From an uncultured bacterium (GTDB lineage Bacteria; Vulcanimicrobiota; Xenobia; Xenobiales; Xenobiaceae), in contig CAKUBG010000013.1 in NCBI GenBank assembly GCA_934636825.1, positions 6,158 through 70,157 on the forward strand: a DNA stretch of 64,000 nt, read 5' to 3'. Position 1 is the stretch's first letter. The number at the start of each line of letters is the position of its first letter. This document shows positions 1 to 8,294 of this stretch, in pieces. The notes under the pieces are model-generated. The model saw only the letters and a list, made by a program, of their open reading frames with translations. It did not search any database and was not told the DNA's origin. Position numbers and translations under genes: made by a program.

Positions 1-189
1 AGCGGAGCTGTCTTTGTAGACGCGGGTAATGCTTGGATTTCTGGTTATAAATCCAGTGAACTTTACACTGATGCTGGTGTTGGCTTACGTATCGTCTTCC
101 CCAACTTGGGCTTGGGTGTTATTCGTATAGACTACGCCTTTGGTAAAGATGGATCTCGCTCCAGTATTGGTATAGGCCAGTCCTTCTAA
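1..189 (+). CDS. bamA: BamA/Omp85-type outer-membrane protein, C-terminal end (partial)
   Basis: Frame 1 is open from the window edge to a TAA at 187-189, giving 62 residues. They read as alternating beta-strand sequence (GVGLRIVFPNLGLGVIRID, then GIGQSF) and end in phenylalanine. That is the pattern of the last strands and C-terminal beta-signal of the Omp85 barrel, which inserts proteins into the outer membrane. The genes that follow (OmpH/Skp chaperones, LpxD) are the usual bamA neighbours, which strengthens the call. The POTRA domains and most of the barrel lie outside the window, so BamA versus TamA cannot be settled from the fragment alone. Confidence 0.75.
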   Translation, partial: SGAVFVDAGNAWISGYKSSELYTDAGVGLRIVFPNLGLGVIRIDYAFGKDGSRSSIGIGQSF

Positions 190-400
190 GTTTAAGCGGT
201 TGACGCTTCTTGTCTGATTGTGTCGCCGATGGCAGGAAAGCTGCTCCATTTCTTTTGTGCGCTCGGCGGCCGTAGCTATTTTTACAGCGTTTTGAGATAT
301 TGGGCTCGGTAAGTGAAACAGAGTAGGGGAGGAAAGCTCAAAGAGGTTGGATAGCTCGTTTTGGCAGAGCGCGTGCTGCCTTGTTTGTAAGATTAGTAAT

Positions 401-433
401 AACTCCCCATTGATCTTAAGTTGGGGGGTAGTT
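401..433 (+). other. Hairpin in the bamA-ompH spacer
   Basis: The 276-base spacer between the BamA stop and the first OmpH gene has no credible gene. It holds an imperfect inverted repeat (AACTCCCCA at 401-409 with TGGGGGGTAGTT at 422-433) just before the strong ribosome binding site AAAGGAGG of the next gene. It could be a weak attenuator or simply leader structure; there is no T-run. Confidence 0.3.
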
Positions 434-465
434 CCCAAGAACCCTTAAAGGAGGTTCAGGTTTAA

Positions 466-1467
466 ATGTCTGAGATTGATTTGAATAAGACCGCTGCTGA
501 TGGTGCTACTACCGAAAAGAGCAGTGAGACTGCCGCTCCTTCAGGCGGCAATAAGAAGAAGACTATAGCGATAGTTGCTGCCATTGTGGCTGTGATTATT
601 ATCGGTATCGGTACTTGGATGTTTTTAAGTCCCAGTGGCATGATGTCTTCTCCGGCCAAAAAAGTTGGTTGTATCGACGCTTCGGCTATTTATGCTCTCG
701 ATGAGTTTAAAAATGCAGAAAAGCAAATCGCCGATTTCGCCGAGAAAAAGAATAAAGAGTTCGAAAAAGCCGTTTCCGAAAAGAATGGCAAAGAGGGTGC
801 CGAGACCGAGCTTCAGCTGCTTTACAGTAAGCTTCAGGGTGAAGTTGAAGTCAACCGCAACAAGATCATTTTGCCTTTGAACAATCGAGTCTCTGCAGCC
901 ATTGCTTCTGTGTCTGCCAGCAAAGGCTTAAATGTTGTACTGGACAAGCGCGTAGTTGTTTGTGGTGTCCCAGATATTACTGAAGACGTGAAAAAGCTCT
1001 TCCAACAAAAAGGTGAACTTAAAGTGCCTGCCGAGGAGGATACCAGCGATTCTCCCGTAGCTTACTTCGATCAGGGTATCGTGCGTAAGTTGAAAGTATT
1101 TGGCGAAGTCGATATTAAATTGAGCCAAGCTCGTGCCGATATGATGCGCGAATATGAAAAGAAAGCTCCCAGCCTTTCTGCTTCCGAGCGTGAGGCTTTG
1201 CAGCGTGAGATGTCTGCTCGTTTCGAAGCTCTCAGCCAGCAGCAATATGCTCCTCTTTATCAGAAGGTAAACAATTCTGTTAATAAAGTTGCCAAAGATT
1301 TGGGCATTTCCTTAGTCCTCAATAAGCAGACTGTTATGTATGGCGGCCGCAACATTACTGACGAAGTGATTGATACTTTCAACGCCAGCTTGAGTAATGA
1401 TACTGCCGAGGCTGCTCCTGCTGCCGATAGTAAGGATGCTGCCAAGGACGCGAAAGCTTCTAAGTAA
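466..1467 (+). CDS. Membrane-anchored protein with two tandem Skp/OmpH-like domains
   Basis: The 333-residue protein has a cytoplasmic Ser/Thr-rich start, one membrane helix at about 38-54 (IVAAIVAVIIIGIGTWMF), and two similar periplasmic segments. The first runs from about 66 (VGCIDASAIYALDEF) to 190 and the second from about 198 (VAYFDQGIVRKLKVFGEVD) to 305. Each half follows the OmpH plan: a short start strand, a long charged helical hairpin, then a closing strand ending in GVPDITEDV or GGRNITDEV. Skp/OmpH proteins are periplasmic chaperones for unfolded outer-membrane proteins and act as trimers, so a tandem, membrane-tethered form is unusual. The start is set by AAAGGAGGTTCAGG upstream. 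It is first of four consecutive OmpH-like genes. Confidence 0.8.
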   Translation: MSEIDLNKTAADGATTEKSSETAAPSGGNKKKTIAIVAAIVAVIIIGIGTWMFLSPSGMMSSPAKKVGCIDASAIYALDEFKNAEKQIADFAEKKNKEFEKAVSEKNGKEGAETELQLLYSKLQGEVEVNRNKIILPLNNRVSAAIASVSASKGLNVVLDKRVVVCGVPDITEDVKKLFQQKGELKVPAEEDTSDSPVAYFDQGIVRKLKVFGEVDIKLSQARADMMREYEKKAPSLSASEREALQREMSARFEALSQQQYAPLYQKVNNSVNKVAKDLGISLVLNKQTVMYGGRNITDEVIDTFNASLSNDTAEAAPAADSKDAAKDAKASK

Positions 1468-1480
1468 TTGAGGTGTTTTT

Positions 1481-2920
1481 ATGCAGTTTTTTTCTGTCCC
1501 TAATTTAAAACGTACAGGCGTTTGGTTAGGAGCGTGCGGCCTTGTAGTCGGCGCTATTCTAATTGCTCGTGTCGATTTTGTCGGAATGGCCTGTGCCGAG
1601 GGGACTACCCCGAAAAAACCTGCTGCTTCCGGTGAAACTCAGGACCAGTTTTCCGAGCTGGCCGTAGTAGACTTTGAAAAGTTGCTTAAAGATCGTCCCG
1701 ATTATGAGCGCATAACTCAGCTTGATGAACAAATTCGTTTGCTGCAACAAGAGTTGGAATTTTTGCCTTTGGCAGACCGCAAGCGTAAAGTAGATTCCGG
1801 ACGCAAGCGTATGGAGCGCGAAGTTGAGAAAGCTCGCAATGAATTGCAAGCTGAATCGGCCCGCATAGGCAATGAATTGAAGAGCTTTCGTAACAATCTG
1901 ACCAAGCAACTTGAGCAAGAAAGCAAAGCTCTTAACGAGCATTATCAGAATGTCTTGCGTCAGCGAGTGGCAGCTTTAGCTCCTAAAGCTCCTCCTCAAG
2001 TGCCTGAAGATGTGCGTAAACGTATGGATAGCTTTTTGAGCGATTTGGCTGGAGTACGTCAACAGCGCATTTCTGCCAAGCGCTTGGAGCTGGAACGCAT
2101 TATGCAAAACAATTTGGAAAGTGCTCGCGCTTCTATGGATGAGCGTTTAGCTGAGTATGACAGCTCTTTAATGCAAGAAAATCAAGAACAGCGCGTCAAC
2201 TTACAATTGCAATTGCAAACTGCGGCCAATGCCGAAGAAGAATCGGCTATTCAGGATAAATTGGCTGCCCTCGGAGATGCTGAGACTGCCAAAAAATCGG
2301 CCAAACGTGATGAACTTACGGCTGAATATAAGCGCCTGGAAGCTGATGAGCGTGCAAATGTAGCTTCTAAAATTAAAGCTTTTGAGACATCGCTTGATGA
2401 GGAGACCAAAGCTAAGGCTGCGGCCGAGCGGGATCGCCTTTTGAAAAATGTACAGGCGCCTTCTCCTAAGGTAAATCAAGCTGAAGTTGAAGCTCAGATT
2501 GCCAAAATAAAGTCTACTATCAATGCTGAAATGGAAGCCAAAAAGGCCGAAATGACAGCTGCCATGCAAAGCAAAGCTGAAGAAGCTCAACGCAACATGG
2601 AGCAAAAGCAAGCTGCTTTAGAAAAACGTTTGCGAGCGACGCAGAAGCAATTGGAAGCTATGGTAAGCAATTCGTCCAAAGATGTCAGTGACGAAACGCG
2701 CAAGAAAATGGACGACCTTAAAGCCAAGATAGAAGACTTGCAAAAACAACGCCAAGAACTTTATGACAGTATGGCTAACGATTTGCGTGAAGTAGTCGCC
2801 AAAATCGCAGCTGAGCAAGAGGGGCAGCCGTCTGTGATAGGCTCTTATGTTGTCAATATTGATTGCTTGGATCTTACCGACAAAACAATGCTTGCTTTGG
2901 AAAAAGAGGACCAACACTAG
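1481..2920 (+). CDS. Long coiled-coil OmpH-like envelope protein
   Basis: This 479-residue protein has an N-terminal membrane/signal segment at about 13-35 (GVWLGACGLVVGAILIARV). It then has roughly 400 residues of Lys/Glu/Gln/Ala-rich heptad sequence. The start of the mature part (AVVDFEKLLKDRPDYERITQL) and the end (SYVVNIDCLDLTDKTMLAL) resemble the flanking strands of an OmpH domain, so it reads as an OmpH fold with a greatly lengthened coiled-coil tentacle. Skp is normally about 160 residues. It starts 13 bases after the preceding stop, so it is probably co-transcribed. A periplasmic chaperone or spacer role is inferred from context; general coiled-coil proteins could look similar. Confidence 0.65.
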   Translation: MQFFSVPNLKRTGVWLGACGLVVGAILIARVDFVGMACAEGTTPKKPAASGETQDQFSELAVVDFEKLLKDRPDYERITQLDEQIRLLQQELEFLPLADRKRKVDSGRKRMEREVEKARNELQAESARIGNELKSFRNNLTKQLEQESKALNEHYQNVLRQRVAALAPKAPPQVPEDVRKRMDSFLSDLAGVRQQRISAKRLELERIMQNNLESARASMDERLAEYDSSLMQENQEQRVNLQLQLQTAANAEEESAIQDKLAALGDAETAKKSAKRDELTAEYKRLEADERANVASKIKAFETSLDEETKAKAAAERDRLLKNVQAPSPKVNQAEVEAQIAKIKSTINAEMEAKKAEMTAAMQSKAEEAQRNMEQKQAALEKRLRATQKQLEAMVSNSSKDVSDETRKKMDDLKAKIEDLQKQRQELYDSMANDLREVVAKIAAEQEGQPSVIGSYVVNIDCLDLTDKTMLALEKEDQH

Positions 2921-2929
2921 GAGGTCGCG

Positions 2930-3487
2930 GTGAATAGAATTTTATGGTGCGGAGTGGTTATGACTGCGCTCACGGTCGGCTGCCTCTGTACGGCAGGTTG
3001 TACACCCAAGGAGAAAGTTGTCATTCGTACCGGCACTATCAACAGTACGGTTGTACTTCAGGAAGATGACAAATATCAGGAATTGTCCCGCCAGTACTTC
3101 GCCGAGCGCATCAAGGCTAGCCAAGAAGTACAGCGTATAGTTAAAGAAAATTCCAACGCTGATGGCGTCGTCAGTGATAAATCTGTTTATGATAAGCTCA
3201 TGAAGATTCAGAGTGACGTTGAATCAAAATGGCAAAAACGCACTGCCGATTATATCGATGCCAAAATGAAAAGTATGGAGAAAGCTGCTTCAGAAGTAGC
3301 TTTGGATAAGGAACTCGATATTGTTTTAATCGACTCCAACGATGTTCCAACTGTAGAGTATGGCGGTCACGACATTACCGCTAATGTTCTGGCGGCTATG
3401 CCGGGATTTGCCGGAAATGCATCTTCTGAAGGCGAACAAAACAAAGGTGCCAAGACTGCGGAAAGTGGCTCTCAAGGCAGCAAGTAG
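2930..3487 (+). CDS. OmpH/Skp-family lipoprotein
   Basis: The 185-residue protein starts at GTG behind AGGAGGT. A hydrophobic signal ends in a Cys-rich stretch (TVGCLCTAGCTPKE) that suits lipoprotein processing, so it is probably lipid-anchored. The mature part has the OmpH layout: an opening strand with VVLQEDDKYQEL, a Lys/Glu-rich helical hairpin, and a closing strand (LDIVLIDSNDVPTVEYGG) followed by HDITANVLAAM. That ending also occurs in the first gene of the set. The 9-base gap from the preceding gene implies one operon. It probably binds nascent outer-membrane proteins at a membrane surface. Confidence 0.75.
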   Translation: MNRILWCGVVMTALTVGCLCTAGCTPKEKVVIRTGTINSTVVLQEDDKYQELSRQYFAERIKASQEVQRIVKENSNADGVVSDKSVYDKLMKIQSDVESKWQKRTADYIDAKMKSMEKAASEVALDKELDIVLIDSNDVPTVEYGGHDITANVLAAMPGFAGNASSEGEQNKGAKTAESGSQGSK

Positions 3488-3509
3488 AAAGAGCGGAGGG
3501 ATAAACAAT

Positions 3510-3983
3510 TTGCAATATTCGAAGTTTGTACACTGCTTAGTTCTGACGGCTGTAAGTGCTATTCTGCTTTTGGGCGGTAGCGGTTGCGCTGAGCGTACAT
3601 TAAAGGTTGGTGTTGTCAATACCGAGAGAATTATTAGAGAGAATCCTAAGTATATGGAGCTCAATGTTATTCTCTCCGACGAGCGCAGCAAGATCTATTC
3701 GCAAATTCCTAGCAATGTCAGCAGTATGTCTGTGGCTCAGAAAAAGGCCTTGCAAGAAAAGCTGGCCAAAGATGCTGCAGAGAGATCCAGCAAGTTTGAT
3801 AAGCTCTACAATGAGAGTATGAAAGGTTTGCGGGAAGATATTAAAGCTCAAGCTTCCGAAGTGGCTCAAGACAAAGATATAGATTTAGTTGTAGTTAACA
3901 CTGTAAATTATCCTGTTGTGCTTTATACCAGCGGAGATAATATTACTCTGGATATTTTGCTGAAAATGGATGGCTCTAAATAA
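3510..3983 (+). CDS. OmpH/Skp-family lipoprotein (fourth of the set)
   Basis: I chose TTG at 3510 because GCGGAGGG sits nine bases upstream. The open frame runs further upstream (from 3360), but that part overlaps the preceding gene. The resulting 157 residues begin with a lipoprotein-like signal (LLLGGSGCAERT), then an OmpH opening strand (LKVGVVNTERIIRENPKYMEL), a helical hairpin with many Lys/Asp/Glu, and a closing strand (DIDLVVVNTVNYPVVLY) with GDNITLDILLKM. Length matches typical Skp. Its TAA is followed directly by the ATG of the LpxD-like gene (TAAATG), the same coupling of ompH to lpxD seen in many diderms. Confidence 0.75.
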   Translation: MQYSKFVHCLVLTAVSAILLLGGSGCAERTLKVGVVNTERIIRENPKYMELNVILSDERSKIYSQIPSNVSSMSVAQKKALQEKLAKDAAERSSKFDKLYNESMKGLREDIKAQASEVAQDKDIDLVVVNTVNYPVVLYTSGDNITLDILLKMDGSK

Positions 3984-4697
3984 ATGGAAGAACAGTTTGT
4001 ACATCCGAGTGCTTGCATAGACAGTTCCGCTTCTTTAGGTAAAGAGTGCAAAGTCGGAGCCATGGTCGTAATTGAAAGTGGAGCTAGAGTAGGCGACAGG
4101 GCTGAGATAGGCCCTAAAGCTTATATCGGTCGCAATGTTCGTATAGGTTCCGGAGCGATTATCGGCTGTGGGGCTGTGCTTATGGATGATACCGTTATCG
4201 GTGACAAAGCTGTTATTGAAGCAGGAGCAGTTTTAGGCATGGATGGTTTCGGCTATGTCTTTGACGGCCGGAGTCATCGCAAGATCCCTCAAGTTGGCAA
4301 TGTCGTTATTGGCGAGGGAGCTAAGATCGGTGCTTGTTCTTGTGTGGATAGAGCTGCTACAGCTTCTACTTTAATCGGAGACTATACTGAATTGGGGCAT
4401 ATGGTTATGGTAGGCCACAACAGTAAGGTCGGCAATCATTGTCGTATCGGCGACCAGAGTGGTTTGACCGGATCGTCTGTAGTAGGCAATAATTGCACCA
4501 TCGGCTCTCAGTGCGGTATCGGTGTGCGTGTAGAGTTGGGAGATGGCTGTGTGCTTATGGATCGTTCTACAGCCATGCGCAAGTATGAAGCCGGACAAGT
4601 TTTGGCCGGTAATCCCGGTCGTCCTGTGGCTGAAGTGCGTCGTGCCGAAGCTGCTTTTAACTTGCTTCCTAAGCTTTTAAAAGAGCATATGAAGTAA
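3984..4697 (+). CDS. lpxD: LpxD-type UDP-3-O-acyl-glucosamine N-acyltransferase lacking the N-terminal domain
   Basis: The 237-residue protein is almost entirely hexapeptide repeats (left-handed beta helix) and carries LpxD landmarks: GMDGFGYVFDG, KIPQVGNVVIG, and GHMVMVGHNSKVG, whose GHN holds the expected catalytic histidine, followed by IGDQSGLTGS and AGNPGRPV. LpxD adds the N-linked acyl chain in lipid A synthesis and is usually about 340 residues. Here the roughly 100-residue uridine-binding N-terminal domain is missing: the protein starts directly in hexapeptides (FVHPSACIDSSASLG). Its position after ompH is the classic lpxD place. A second, full-length LpxD-like protein at 15814-16779 has the N-terminal domain but not the histidine, so the two may share the job. 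Confidence 0.8.
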   Translation: MEEQFVHPSACIDSSASLGKECKVGAMVVIESGARVGDRAEIGPKAYIGRNVRIGSGAIIGCGAVLMDDTVIGDKAVIEAGAVLGMDGFGYVFDGRSHRKIPQVGNVVIGEGAKIGACSCVDRAATASTLIGDYTELGHMVMVGHNSKVGNHCRIGDQSGLTGSSVVGNNCTIGSQCGIGVRVELGDGCVLMDRSTAMRKYEAGQVLAGNPGRPVAEVRRAEAAFNLLPKLLKEHMK

Positions 4698-4752
4698 TAA
4701 TATTAGGCCCGTCGGCGTTGTGTGTTTCCGGCGGGCGTAATAATTTTAAATG

Positions 4753-4778
4753 GCCCTTGCCGAGGGCTGTTTTTTTTC
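4753..4778 (+). terminator. Rho-independent terminator after the bamA-ompH-lpxD operon
   Basis: GCCCT (4753-4757) and AGGGC (4763-4767) form a short stem followed by a run of eight T. A second GC-rich hairpin (GCCCGTCGG with CCGGCGGGC, about 4707-4736) lies just before it. Confidence 0.8.
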
Positions 4779-4794
4779 GTTAAATTGCCGTGCC

Positions 4795-4800
4795 TATAAT
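4795..4800 (+). promoter_or_regulatory. Possible -10 box for the secreted-protein gene
   Basis: A perfect TATAAT lies just after the terminator and about 110 bases before the likely start. No good -35 hexamer is visible at 16-18 bases; the T-run of the terminator is there instead. Confidence 0.4.
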
Positions 4801-4907
4801 GGGGGAAAATTTAGATATAAAGTTGCGGCATCGGGGGAAATAACAAATTGGGTTTGCTGTCTGTACTTGAAAACAGAGACAGCAAGTCTTATGGAGCTGA
4901 GTTTTTT

Positions 4908-6737
4908 ATGAAAGGTCATAAGCTTTTAGCCCTAGTGCTGGCTTTTGCCGCTTTTTATTTTTGTGCCCTTCAGGCTGCTTGGGCTGCTGATGTTGTTTTA
5001 GGTGGACAAGTTGTCTTTCGTATCAGCGACGAAGAGCAAGCGGAAAGAATTTCTGAGAAGATCGAAGCTATGTTGCAAAGGGGCGCTTCCTCTTCTTCAA
5101 TTAAGGTAGTTCGCAAAGAAATTGCCGGAACGACAGACAAAAAAACTACTGAGGCTAGCGATAAAAATAACAATAAAGCCAAAAAGTCTGTGTATAAGAT
5201 CTATTGGGGCAGTGAATTAATTATTGAAGTTAATGATGAAATTGCCAAACAAAATGGCTCTTCACCGGAGGCTTTGGCCAATCTTTGGGCTTCTAATATG
5301 CGCAATATCGTTGATATTGGCCTCTTAAATGTTGATACAGCTCGTGCTATTTTAGCTGTCAATGCCGAAAAAACCATCTCAGCTACCGGCTTAGCTAACG
5401 GGCCGTTAATCGTAGAAGAAGCTGCCGGGGTCGTGGATATTGATGTCGATCAAGACAACGGATTGATAAAATTAACTGGTAGAAGAGTAGGTAAATCTTC
5501 TCTTATTATCAGCAAAGGCGTAGCCTCGGTTACGGTATTTGTGCAAGTAAAAGACTGGGCAGGCAAATTGCCTCAGTCGGTTACTGTAGAAGTCAGCGGT
5601 ACTCCGGCCCAGGCTGACGCCGTCTCTCAAGCTGTTATGCTTTCTATTGCGGCCAATACTTTTGTGCAACCAGGATGTAGTGTCTATGTAGACGATACCA
5701 ATTTCCACCCTGTGCCTGTACCTAAAGGCGATAGCATGCGCTTGAGCGTACCTGTAGGTATAAACGCTTCTGATGACTATTTCGCTGTAAGAGGCGATGT
5801 AAATGTATTGATCCAAAATATTGACATACCTTATGTCGAACAAAATTTGCTTTTAGTGAGTAATCGTCCTGAAAGAGTTGATACTGACGGTGTGCTTATG
5901 AAATACAATTTCAAAAAGCGCGAACCTAGTCGCTTGATGTTTTCTCACCTTAATGCTTCGGCTAAAAATCGTTATTTATGGATCAACTTGGCTAATTTGA
6001 ATGATGAGCCGGTAAAAATAGTAATTAGCAGAACTTCAGCCGGACCTGAACGCAGTGAAATCTACGTTGGACAAACTGCTGCTAAGCGCTTCTTGGAAAA
6101 TTTGGCTTGCCATTCCGGATATGTAATTACTTTGCCGCCCAATTCCGCTTTAGAATTAGCTTCTTATGTCATGCGTCCTGAAGCTTTGGTGAGTGGTTTT
6201 ATAAACTTTCAAATTTTGGAAGGGCCTAGCGCTACTGTGGAAGTGCGCAGTGCCTTGAATCCAAATTGTAACGATGGACGCACGCTTCCGGAAATTGGTG
6301 CTCCTTTTAATCCTTTTAAGATCCATCCTCATGGAGTATTTGCTCAGCCTTATTTTGAAAATGAAGGTGAGTTTGTGGTTGGTGGCAGTCCTTTAACCTT
6401 CCGCTACGGAGAAAGTCCTTGGCTGATCGACTTCGAGACTGGTTTGCCCAATACTGGAAATTTTGGTGTTCTTTATAAATCTTTGGTTGAACTGAAGAAC
6501 CCGACCAGGCGTACCAAAACGGTTGGCCTTTACTTTACGCCTCTGTCAGGGCCAGGTGGAGCCAATTTTTTGATCGGTGATTCTGTTTATCAAGCTATTT
6601 TCCGCAAAAAAGGCGATGAAGTGCTGGTAGCCAAAATTGAGTTGTCTCCGGAATCGAGTAGTACAATAGAAATAATTACTTTGCCGGAAGCGACTTCTTG
6701 CTATCCTGCGCAATATGAATTGCGCGAAATAGACTGA
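4908..6737 (+). CDS. Large secreted protein of unknown function with a pilus-assembly-N-like domain
   Basis: I do not recognise a named family. From the ATG at 4908 (GGAG 11 bases upstream) the protein has a clean signal peptide ending QAAWA before ADVVLGG. A TTG at 4848 with GGGGGA upstream would add 20 residues. After a Lys/Asn/Thr-rich linker comes a segment (TISATGLANGPLIVEEAAG, then LIKLTGRRVGKSSLIISKG) that resembles the N-terminal domain of CpaC/secretin-associated pilus proteins. The rest is long beta-rich sequence with no Cys pairs or catalytic motif I can name. It stands alone between two terminators, between the ompH-lpxD and lpxC operons. A structural or surface role is inferred only. 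Confidence 0.6.
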   Translation: MKGHKLLALVLAFAAFYFCALQAAWAADVVLGGQVVFRISDEEQAERISEKIEAMLQRGASSSSIKVVRKEIAGTTDKKTTEASDKNNNKAKKSVYKIYWGSELIIEVNDEIAKQNGSSPEALANLWASNMRNIVDIGLLNVDTARAILAVNAEKTISATGLANGPLIVEEAAGVVDIDVDQDNGLIKLTGRRVGKSSLIISKGVASVTVFVQVKDWAGKLPQSVTVEVSGTPAQADAVSQAVMLSIAANTFVQPGCSVYVDDTNFHPVPVPKGDSMRLSVPVGINASDDYFAVRGDVNVLIQNIDIPYVEQNLLLVSNRPERVDTDGVLMKYNFKKREPSRLMFSHLNASAKNRYLWINLANLNDEPVKIVISRTSAGPERSEIYVGQTAAKRFLENLACHSGYVITLPPNSALELASYVMRPEALVSGFINFQILEGPSATVEVRSALNPNCNDGRTLPEIGAPFNPFKIHPHGVFAQPYFENEGEFVVGGSPLTFRYGESPWLIDFETGLPNTGNFGVLYKSLVELKNPTRRTKTVGLYFTPLSGPGGANFLIGDSVYQAIFRKKGDEVLVAKIELSPESSSTIEIITLPEATSCYPAQYELREID

Positions 6738-6762
6738 GTTTTATTCAGACTCACATTTGAGT

Positions 6763-6806
6763 AAGGTCTGTCTATACCGATACGGTTGGGCAGACTTTAT
6801 TTTTTG
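6763..6806 (+). terminator. Rho-independent terminator before lpxC
   Basis: AAGGTCTG (6763-6770) pairs with CAGACTTT (6791-6798), with an inner ACCG-ATA-CGGT stem, and is followed by TATTTTTTG. Confidence 0.75.
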
Positions 6807-6928
6807 TCGTTTGATAAATGTGTGCTTAGGTTGCTTCGGGCCAAAAATGGAGGAATAGCCAATTTTATATAAAAAAGTTGGCGGAGTTTTTAATCAATTA
6901 TATTACAGTCGTTGGGGAGAACATTTCC

Positions 6929-7762
6929 ATGTGCAGAGCGCAGCGTACTTTAGCTGAAGAGATCTCTTTTGAGGGAGTGGGTATCCATACCGGCAAGCTC
7001 GGTCACTTAACTATAAAACCTGCTTCTGTCGATCATGGAATCGTTTTTTTGAGTGGCGGGGAATATATTCCGGCTACTTATGAGTATGTTGTCTCTACTA
7101 AACGTTCTACTTCTTTAGGAAAAGGCCAAGCTGTAGTCGGCACGGTAGAACACTTGATGGCTGCTTTAGGTGGCTTGTCCATAGATAATGCGTTAATAGA
7201 AATCGATGGGCCAGAAGTGCCTATTTTAGACGGCTCTGCTTTGCCTTTTTGCCAAGCTATAGAAAAGGCTGGTATTGTAAATCAGAAAAATAGCGAAGTA
7301 GAAGATTATTATATTGAAGAGCCCATTTTTGTTGCTGAAGGTGAAGGGTTGGTTTTAGCCATGCCTGACTCGCAGTACAACTTGGAGGGAGCCGTTAGCT
7401 ACGCCAGTCCGCAAGTTGGCAATCAGCGCTTCCGCTACTGCGGTTATGACAACTTTGTTACTCATGTCGCTCCCGCTCGCACTTTCGGTTTTTGGTCAGA
7501 AGTAAAAAGTTTGTTGGAAAATGGCCTGGGGCAGGGTGGCGATCTTTCCAACGCTTTGATTTATGATCGTCCCGGTTTTGATGTGGAAAGCGCTCAACGT
7601 TTCGTCAACGAGCCTGTGCGCCATAAAGTTTTGGATTTAGCTGGCGATCTTTGTTTGCTTGGTCGTCCTTTGCGGGCTTTTGTCTTAGCTGTTCGTGCCG
7701 GTCATAAATTGCATGTGGAATTCGTTCGTAAAGTCGCTGAGGAGATGCATAAAAATGCTTAA
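6929..7762 (+). CDS. lpxC: UDP-3-O-acyl-N-acetylglucosamine deacetylase
   Basis: LpxC removes the acetyl group from acylated UDP-GlcNAc, the committed step of lipid A synthesis, in the cytoplasm. I start it at ATG 6929 (MCRAQRTLAEEISFEG) because GGGGAGA lies nine bases upstream; the open frame extends to 6878 but adds atypical sequence. It has GVGIHTG, the GTVEHLMAAL motif with the Glu-His pair at 74-75, IDGPEVPILDGSALPF, and RHKVLDLAGDL with the second zinc His/Asp. GHKLHVEF near the C-terminus holds the general-acid His. At 277 residues it is slightly shorter than the E. coli enzyme. Its stop overlaps the fabZ start, so translation is coupled. Confidence 0.93.
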   Translation: MCRAQRTLAEEISFEGVGIHTGKLGHLTIKPASVDHGIVFLSGGEYIPATYEYVVSTKRSTSLGKGQAVVGTVEHLMAALGGLSIDNALIEIDGPEVPILDGSALPFCQAIEKAGIVNQKNSEVEDYYIEEPIFVAEGEGLVLAMPDSQYNLEGAVSYASPQVGNQRFRYCGYDNFVTHVAPARTFGFWSEVKSLLENGLGQGGDLSNALIYDRPGFDVESAQRFVNEPVRHKVLDLAGDLCLLGRPLRAFVLAVRAGHKLHVEFVRKVAEEMHKNA

Positions 7763-8180
7763 TATCAAAGATATCTTACATAGGACTCCCTACAAGAGCC
7801 CCATGCTTTTTGTTGATGTTGTCACTGAACTCAACTTCCCGGAAATCTCAGGCTATAAAAATATAACTATGGCTGAGCCCCATTTCGAAGGCCATTTTCC
7901 CGGCAATCCCATTATGCCAGGTGTTTTGCAAATGGAAGCTTTAGCTCAGCTTTGTTGGTTGCTTTATGTCGGTAATGACAATGCCCCCATAAAAGCTTCT
8001 ACTTTAGATTTAGTTGGGGCTAAAAAATTCAAATTTAGAACTCAAGTAGTGCCGGGGGATCGCCTCGAACTTTATGCCAAAGAAATAGAACGTGATGACA
8101 AAAATGTTACTTTGTCTGTACGCGCTCGTGTAGGAGAAAATACCGCTTGCGAAGGTGTGCTTACTTTCGCTTGGCATTAG
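7755..8180 (+). CDS. fabZ: 3-hydroxyacyl-ACP dehydratase FabZ
   Basis: The 141-residue hot-dog-fold protein has ILHRTPYKSPMLFVD near the start and the active-site block HFEGHFPGNPIMPGVLQMEALAQL with the catalytic His and Glu. FabZ dehydrates 3-hydroxyacyl-ACP in fatty acid elongation and so competes with LpxA and LpxD for the same acyl-ACP; co-location with lpxC and lpxA is widespread. The ATG at 7755 overlaps the end of lpxC by eight bases. A longer in-frame upstream extension to 7695 would lie inside lpxC and is unlikely. Confidence 0.93.
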   Translation: MLNIKDILHRTPYKSPMLFVDVVTELNFPEISGYKNITMAEPHFEGHFPGNPIMPGVLQMEALAQLCWLLYVGNDNAPIKASTLDLVGAKKFKFRTQVVPGDRLELYAKEIERDDKNVTLSVRARVGENTACEGVLTFAWH

Positions 8181-8294
8181 AAGCGGTCTTTGTCGCTCGT
8201 TTGTTGTAGGAAACTGCCTTTTAGCGGGCGAAATAAGCGCATTTTCACGTGTTAGCTTTTAACGGATACGGAATTGTTGGGAGGAAGCATAAGT

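Noticed and set aside
85..438. 117-residue minus-strand open frame near the window start
   Set aside because: Antisense to the BamA end and the spacer; composition is not protein-like.
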